A stretch of DNA of 5,957 bases from Pseudomonadota bacterium (GTDB lineage: Bacteria; Pseudomonadota; Gammaproteobacteria; Steroidobacterales; Steroidobacteraceae): the NCBI GenBank assembly GCA_021779875.1, contig JAJXZV010000265.1:1-5957 (forward strand). The letters are read 5' to 3'. Positions 1-5,957 of the stretch are shown in pieces. A program made the position numbers and the translations under genes. Positions within the stretch are counted from its first letter, which is position 1. The number at the start of each line of letters is the position of its first letter. The notes below the pieces were generated by a model. The model ran no database searches and had not been told where the DNA came from. It saw only the letters and a program-made list of their open reading frames with translations.

Positions 1-278
1 GGCCAGCATTGCGGCACCCGTCCGCAGGGCAGCTCGACGCGCGTGGCCGCGCCGTCGGCGACCCGCCGGATCACCAGGTCGCGCACCTCCGGATAGGAGC
101 CGCCGCGCGGCGAATCGCCCTCCACCGCGGCGACGTGGGTCGCGTCCGGGGAGATCTCGACCCGCAGGAATCGATGCACCAGCCGCTCGTCCGCGCCCGT
201 GGCGGAGCCCGCCGCCGCGAGCCCCACCAGGACACCCGCCACCCGGATGCCGATCCTCGAACCCAGTAACTTGCGCAT
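1..278 (-). CDS. Secreted S9-type (prolyl oligopeptidase family) peptidase, N-terminal part only
   Basis: This is the 5' end of a gene that runs off the left edge; 92 codons are visible without a stop. The start is ATG at 278-276, with GAGG at 288-285 six bases ahead of it. Residues 1-29 form a Sec-type signal peptide: a basic start (MRKLLGSR), a hydrophobic stretch VAGVLVGLAAAG, and probable cleavage after SATGA. There is no lipobox cysteine. The mature start contains VEISPDATHVAAVEGD, the 'SPDG.. VA' strand typical of PD40/TolB-like propeller blades. It is followed by LVIRR and VELPCGRVPQCW, a pattern I associate with the N-terminal propeller of exported S9 peptidases. The catalytic alpha/beta-hydrolase domain would lie outside the window, so the enzymatic assignment is inference; another exported propeller protein is possible. 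It lies 42 bases downstream of the amidase on the same strand with no terminator between, so co-transcription is likely. A role in periplasmic peptide hydrolysis would match that neighbour. Confidence 0.6.
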   Translation of the reverse strand, partial: MRKLLGSRIGIRVAGVLVGLAAAGSATGADERLVHRFLRVEISPDATHVAAVEGDSPRGGSYPEVRDLVIRRVADGAATRVELPCGRVPQCW

Positions 279-284
279 CGCCGT

Positions 285-288
285 CCTC
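285..288 (-). promoter_or_regulatory. Ribosome binding site of the S9-type peptidase
   Basis: GAGG on the minus strand, within GCGAGGACGGCG, lies six bases before the ATG at 278. It supports this start, which also gives a well-formed signal peptide. The 42-base gap to the amidase stop contains no hairpin or T-tract, so the site is probably reached by readthrough from the amidase gene. Confidence 0.65.
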
Positions 289-320
289 GCTCCCGACAGG
301 GACCAGGCGCGATGATACCG

Positions 321-1880
321 TCACACGGCGACGCGCGGCGGCACGCGCGCCGCCGACGCCCGCTCGAAGGCGCGCGCCACCTGCAGCAGCAGACCGTCCT
401 GGTGGCGCCGGCCGACCAGCGTCAGCCCCACGGGCAGCTGCTCCGCGAGGCCGGCCGGCACGGTCAGGCTCGGATAGCCCGCGATGGCCGCGGCCGAGGC
501 GATCGCCGACCAGCCGCCGCCGTGACGGTCGCCCCAGACGTGGTCGATCAGCCCCGCCGGACCGTTGCTCGGGCAGATGAGCAGCTCGACGCCCCGGGAG
601 CCGAGCAGCGCCGCCAGGCCCTCGGTGTCGGCGCAGCGCGTCAGCGTCGCCCGCGCCTCGGTGTACTTCGAATCGCTCAAGGGCCCGCAGGCCTCGGCCT
701 GCTCGAACAGCTCCTGGCCGAACACCACCAGCTCATCCTCGGCATGGGTCTGGTTGAAGGCGATCAGGTCGGCGAGCGTGCGGCAGGCGACCTGGGCGGG
801 GTCGAGCGTGCCCAGATACTCCTCGATCGCCGCCTTGAACTCGTACAGCAGCGCCGTGAGCTCGGACTCGCCCATCTGCTCGAAGGCCGGCGGGTTGTCG
901 AGATCGATCAGCACCGCCCCTTCGCGCTCGAGCACCGCGCGCGCCTCGGCGTAGCGCCGCACCGCCTGCGGGTGCGCGTCCGCCGGCGCCGGCAGCGCGC
1001 CGATCCGCACCCCCGCGAGGCGAAACGCCTCCAGATCCTCGCCGTGGGCGCCGAAGCCGAGCGGCCGCTCGGCGATCACCGCCGCGAGCAGCGCGGCGTC
1101 GGTGACCGTGCGACACATGGGGCCGGCGGTGTCCTGCAGCGGCGAGATGGGCACCACCCCGCGGCCGCTCACCAGGCCGAGGGTGGGCTTGAGCCCGACG
1201 ATGCCGTTCAGCGACGCGGGGGAGAGAATCGAGCCGTTGGTCTCGGTGCCGATGGCCGCCGCGCAGAAGGACAGCGCCGCGGCCACCGCGGAGCCCGCGC
1301 TCGAGCCCGACGGATTGCGCTCGCGCGCATAGGCATTGCCCGTCTGGCCCCCGAGGCCGCTCCAGCCGCTCGAGGACCGGGTCGAGCGGAAATTCGCCCA
1401 CTCGCTGAGATTGGCCTTGCCGAGCACCACCGCCCCGGCGGCGCGCAGTCGGGCCGCCAGCGGCGCATCGGCCGGCCGCATCGAGCGGGCGAGCGCCAGG
1501 GAGCCCGCGGTGGTGGCCGCCGGGTCGCGGGTCTCGATGTTGTCCTTGAGGATGATCGGTATGCCGTGCAGCGGCCCGCGCAGCCGCCCGGCCTTGCGCT
1601 CCTCGTCGAGGGTGCGCGCCGCCGCCGCGGCGCCGGGATTGAGCGCCAGCACCGAGCGATAGGCCGGCCCGTGATGATCGAAGCGCGCGATGCGCCAAAG
1701 ATAGGCATCGGTGAGCGCCGCGCTGGTGGCGGCGCCCGATTTCAGTGCACGCTGCAGCGACGCAACGGTATGTTCCGTGACATCGAACGCACCGGCCCCG
1801 GCCGCCGCCGCCGCGAATTCGGCCTGGCTCGCGGCGACCGTGAAGGCGCCCGCCGACTTGATGAAATCCCTGCGATCCAT
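321..1880 (-). CDS. Tat-exported amidase (amidase signature family, peptide-amidase-like)
   Basis: This is a complete 519-residue protein of the amidase signature family, enzymes that hydrolyse carboxamides to acid and ammonia through a Ser-cisSer-Lys triad. The lysine is K112 in LKDN, after LHGIPIILKDN. The cis-serine is S193 in NPSGSSAGSA, and the nucleophile is S217 in GTETNGSILSP. The 81- and 24-residue spacings match the family. The glycine-rich signature spans about 178-225, and the usual C-terminal TVPAG...PVGLTLVG strand is at 473-490. The N-terminus reads MDRRDFIKSAGAF, a twin-arginine (Tat) motif (RRDFIK), followed by an Ala-rich region to about residue 30. Export of the folded enzyme to the periplasm is therefore likely. 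The start is ATG at 1880 with GAGGAA four bases ahead. Substrate cannot be read from sequence: peptide C-terminal amides are plausible given the neighbouring peptidase, while other amides or esters are alternatives. A cytoplasmic GatA role is unlikely because of the leader and the absence of GatB/GatC genes nearby. Confidence 0.93.
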   Translation of the reverse strand: MDRRDFIKSAGAFTVAASQAEFAAAAAGAGAFDVTEHTVASLQRALKSGAATSAALTDAYLWRIARFDHHGPAYRSVLALNPGAAAAARTLDEERKAGRLRGPLHGIPIILKDNIETRDPAATTAGSLALARSMRPADAPLAARLRAAGAVVLGKANLSEWANFRSTRSSSGWSGLGGQTGNAYARERNPSGSSAGSAVAAALSFCAAAIGTETNGSILSPASLNGIVGLKPTLGLVSGRGVVPISPLQDTAGPMCRTVTDAALLAAVIAERPLGFGAHGEDLEAFRLAGVRIGALPAPADAHPQAVRRYAEARAVLEREGAVLIDLDNPPAFEQMGESELTALLYEFKAAIEEYLGTLDPAQVACRTLADLIAFNQTHAEDELVVFGQELFEQAEACGPLSDSKYTEARATLTRCADTEGLAALLGSRGVELLICPSNGPAGLIDHVWGDRHGGGWSAIASAAAIAGYPSLTVPAGLAEQLPVGLTLVGRRHQDGLLLQVARAFERASAARVPPRVAV

Positions 1881-1884
1881 GTGT

Positions 1885-1890
1885 TTCCTC
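1885..1890 (-). promoter_or_regulatory. Ribosome binding site of the amidase
   Basis: A strong Shine-Dalgarno sequence, GAGGAA on the minus strand, is separated from the ATG at 1880 by ACAC. It fixes the start that carries the twin-arginine leader. Confidence 0.8.
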
Positions 1891-1909
1891 GGATGATCAT
1901 GAATGGGAA

Positions 1910-1956
1910 GGCGCCGGCGGGGTACGGGTTAGCCCGATTAACCCCCGAACGGCGCC
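1910..1956. promoter_or_regulatory. Nested inverted repeats in the amidase upstream region
   Basis: The inner dyad is GGGTTA (1926-1931) and TAACCC (1939-1944), a perfect 6-base inverted repeat around a 7-base spacer. The outer dyad is GGCGCCG (1910-1916) and CGGCGCC (1950-1956), a perfect 7-base inverted repeat enclosing the first. The inner dyad lies about 45-63 bases upstream of the amidase start, where an operator or a 5'-leader hairpin would be expected. There is no T-tract on either side, so it is not a terminator. I see no convincing -35/-10 pair on the minus strand; TAGCAT (1970-1965) is only a weak -10 candidate. The 6-7 base arms could arise by chance in DNA this GC-rich. The regulatory role is inference. 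Confidence 0.35.
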
Positions 1957-1990
1957 GCCCGGCGAATGCTACGCCACCGCGTCCGCCTCG

Positions 1991-2257
1991 AGATATTTAC
2001 GCGGATCGATCGATTTCGACACGTCGACCACCAAGGACATCCTCGGGGTGGCCCCATGGTGGGTGATCAACAGCACGCTGGGCTACGACGTGACCCAGGC
2101 GTTCCACGTGAACCTGATCGTCAACAACGTGTTCGACAAGCAGCCCCCGTTCCCGGCGCTCGCCGGGGCGCAGGGCAACTTCACGTTGGCGACGACCCAG
2201 TACTTCCCGGGCATCATCGGCCGGACGTACATGCTCGAAGCCAGCATGCACTTCTGA
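1991..2257 (+). pseudogene. C-terminal remnant of a TonB-dependent outer-membrane receptor
   Basis: The last 88 codons of a TonB-dependent receptor beta-barrel, ending in TGA at 2255-2257. Recognisable elements, in order, are a WWVINSTLGYDVT strand, the conserved NNVFDKQPPFPALAG segment, a YFPGIIGRTYMLEASMHF final strand, and a terminal aromatic residue (Phe), the usual outer-membrane insertion signal. Complete receptors are typically 700-1000 residues with a plug domain; none of that is present. The frame stays open back to a stop at 1862-1864 but contains no ATG. The first in-frame GTG (2048) falls inside a barrel strand and cannot make a functional product. Receptor-like sequence seems to fade near 1985-1994 (from about YLRGSIDFDT onward it looks genuine), so the left boundary is approximate. 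Upstream DNA is the promoter region and antisense strand of the amidase gene. The simplest reading is a gene whose 5' portion was removed by deletion or replaced by the amidase operon. A misassembly is the alternative. Confidence 0.82.
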
Positions 2258-2281
2258 GCACGCACGTCTGACCGGTTGGCG

Positions 2282-2299
2282 GCGCCGCGGGCGCCGCGG
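2282..2299. repeat. Tandem 9-base repeat GCGCCGCGG, two copies
   Basis: Two perfect adjacent copies (2282-2290 and 2291-2299) lie between the receptor remnant and its terminator. Because CCGCGG is self-complementary, the pair can also fold as a hairpin with a GCG loop. It may be simple low-complexity GC DNA; no function is evident. Confidence 0.4.
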
Positions 2300-2303
2300 C
2301 GAA

Positions 2304-2327
2304 GCGGGGCCTCACGGCCCCGCTTTT

Positions 2328-2329
<2 letters not shown>
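2304..2329 (+). terminator. Rho-independent terminator following the receptor remnant
   Basis: A perfect 8-base stem GCGGGGCC (2304-2311) and GGCCCCGC (2316-2323) closes a TCAC loop and is followed at once by six T (2324-2329). The orientation suits plus-strand transcripts ending 47 bases after the receptor stop codon. On the minus strand the hairpin is followed by TTCGCC, so it would be at best a weak terminator for the kinase gene. The T-tract overlaps the kinase stop codon (TAA, 2330-2328). Confidence 0.88.

Positions 2330-5957
<3,628 letters not shown>

Noticed and set aside
1881..1990. Insertion-sequence end or target-site duplication at the receptor breakpoint
   Set aside because: No transposase gene, no terminal inverted repeat matched elsewhere in the window and no flanking direct repeat could be seen. 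The left end of any inserted block would lie outside the window.
312..2066. 584-codon open frame on the plus strand
   Set aside because: It is antisense to the amidase gene, rich in Arg/Ala/Gly with no recognisable domain, and runs out of frame into the receptor remnant. It is a by-product of high GC, while the minus-strand frame carries an intact catalytic triad and leader.
2048..2257. A small 69-residue protein starting at GTG 2048
   Set aside because: AAGGA at 2033-2037 is a possible ribosome binding site, but it encodes part of a conserved receptor strand. The product would be only the last few barrel strands without a signal peptide, so a gene remnant is more likely.
2304..2323. Terminator of the kinase gene
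   Set aside because: On the minus strand the hairpin is followed by TTCGCC rather than a T-run. The six T lie on the other side, so it points to plus-strand termination.

Overview
The window is very GC-rich, with a strong G/C bias at third codon positions. Its gene types are an exported S9-type peptidase, a Tat-exported amidase, a TonB-dependent receptor remnant and a large propeller-type hybrid histidine kinase. Together these suggest a Gram-negative proteobacterium with a macromolecule- or peptide-scavenging lifestyle. A gammaproteobacterium of the Xanthomonadales / Steroidobacterales / Nevskiales type is a reasonable guess, but nothing here fixes the taxon.

Layout, left to right. (1) Positions 1-278, minus strand: the first 92 codons of a secreted protein whose mature N-terminus resembles the beta-propeller of S9 (prolyl oligopeptidase family) peptidases. 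The gene runs off the left edge. (2) 321-1880, minus strand: a complete amidase-signature enzyme with an intact Ser-cisSer-Lys triad and a twin-arginine leader. The peptidase start lies 42 bases downstream, so the two probably form an operon. (3) 1881 to about 1990: the upstream region of the amidase, with a strong ribosome binding site and nested inverted repeats but no recognisable coding sequence. (4) About 1991-2257, plus strand: the last 88 residues of a TonB-dependent outer-membrane receptor with no plug, no start and no upstream barrel. It is followed by an intact rho-independent terminator at 2304-2329. (5) 2328-5957, minus strand: 1209 residues of a giant hybrid sensor kinase that enters through the right edge. 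It has at least nine Reg_prop blades, a Y_Y_Y domain, one membrane span, HisKA, HATPase, two receiver domains and a C-terminal HPt domain. Its stop codon overlaps the T-tract of the receptor terminator.

How the parts fit: the amidase and peptidase look like an exported peptide-degradation pair. The receptor remnant may be a relic of an uptake gene that once occupied this site. The kinase resembles the periplasmic sensors of Bacteroidetes hybrid two-component systems, but it ends in a phosphorelay (REC-REC-HPt) rather than a DNA-binding domain. It must therefore signal through a separate response regulator not seen here. The two most interesting points are the decapitated receptor gene at the amidase boundary and the kinase architecture. 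I found no CRISPR array, tRNA, rRNA, insertion sequence or clearly new system.
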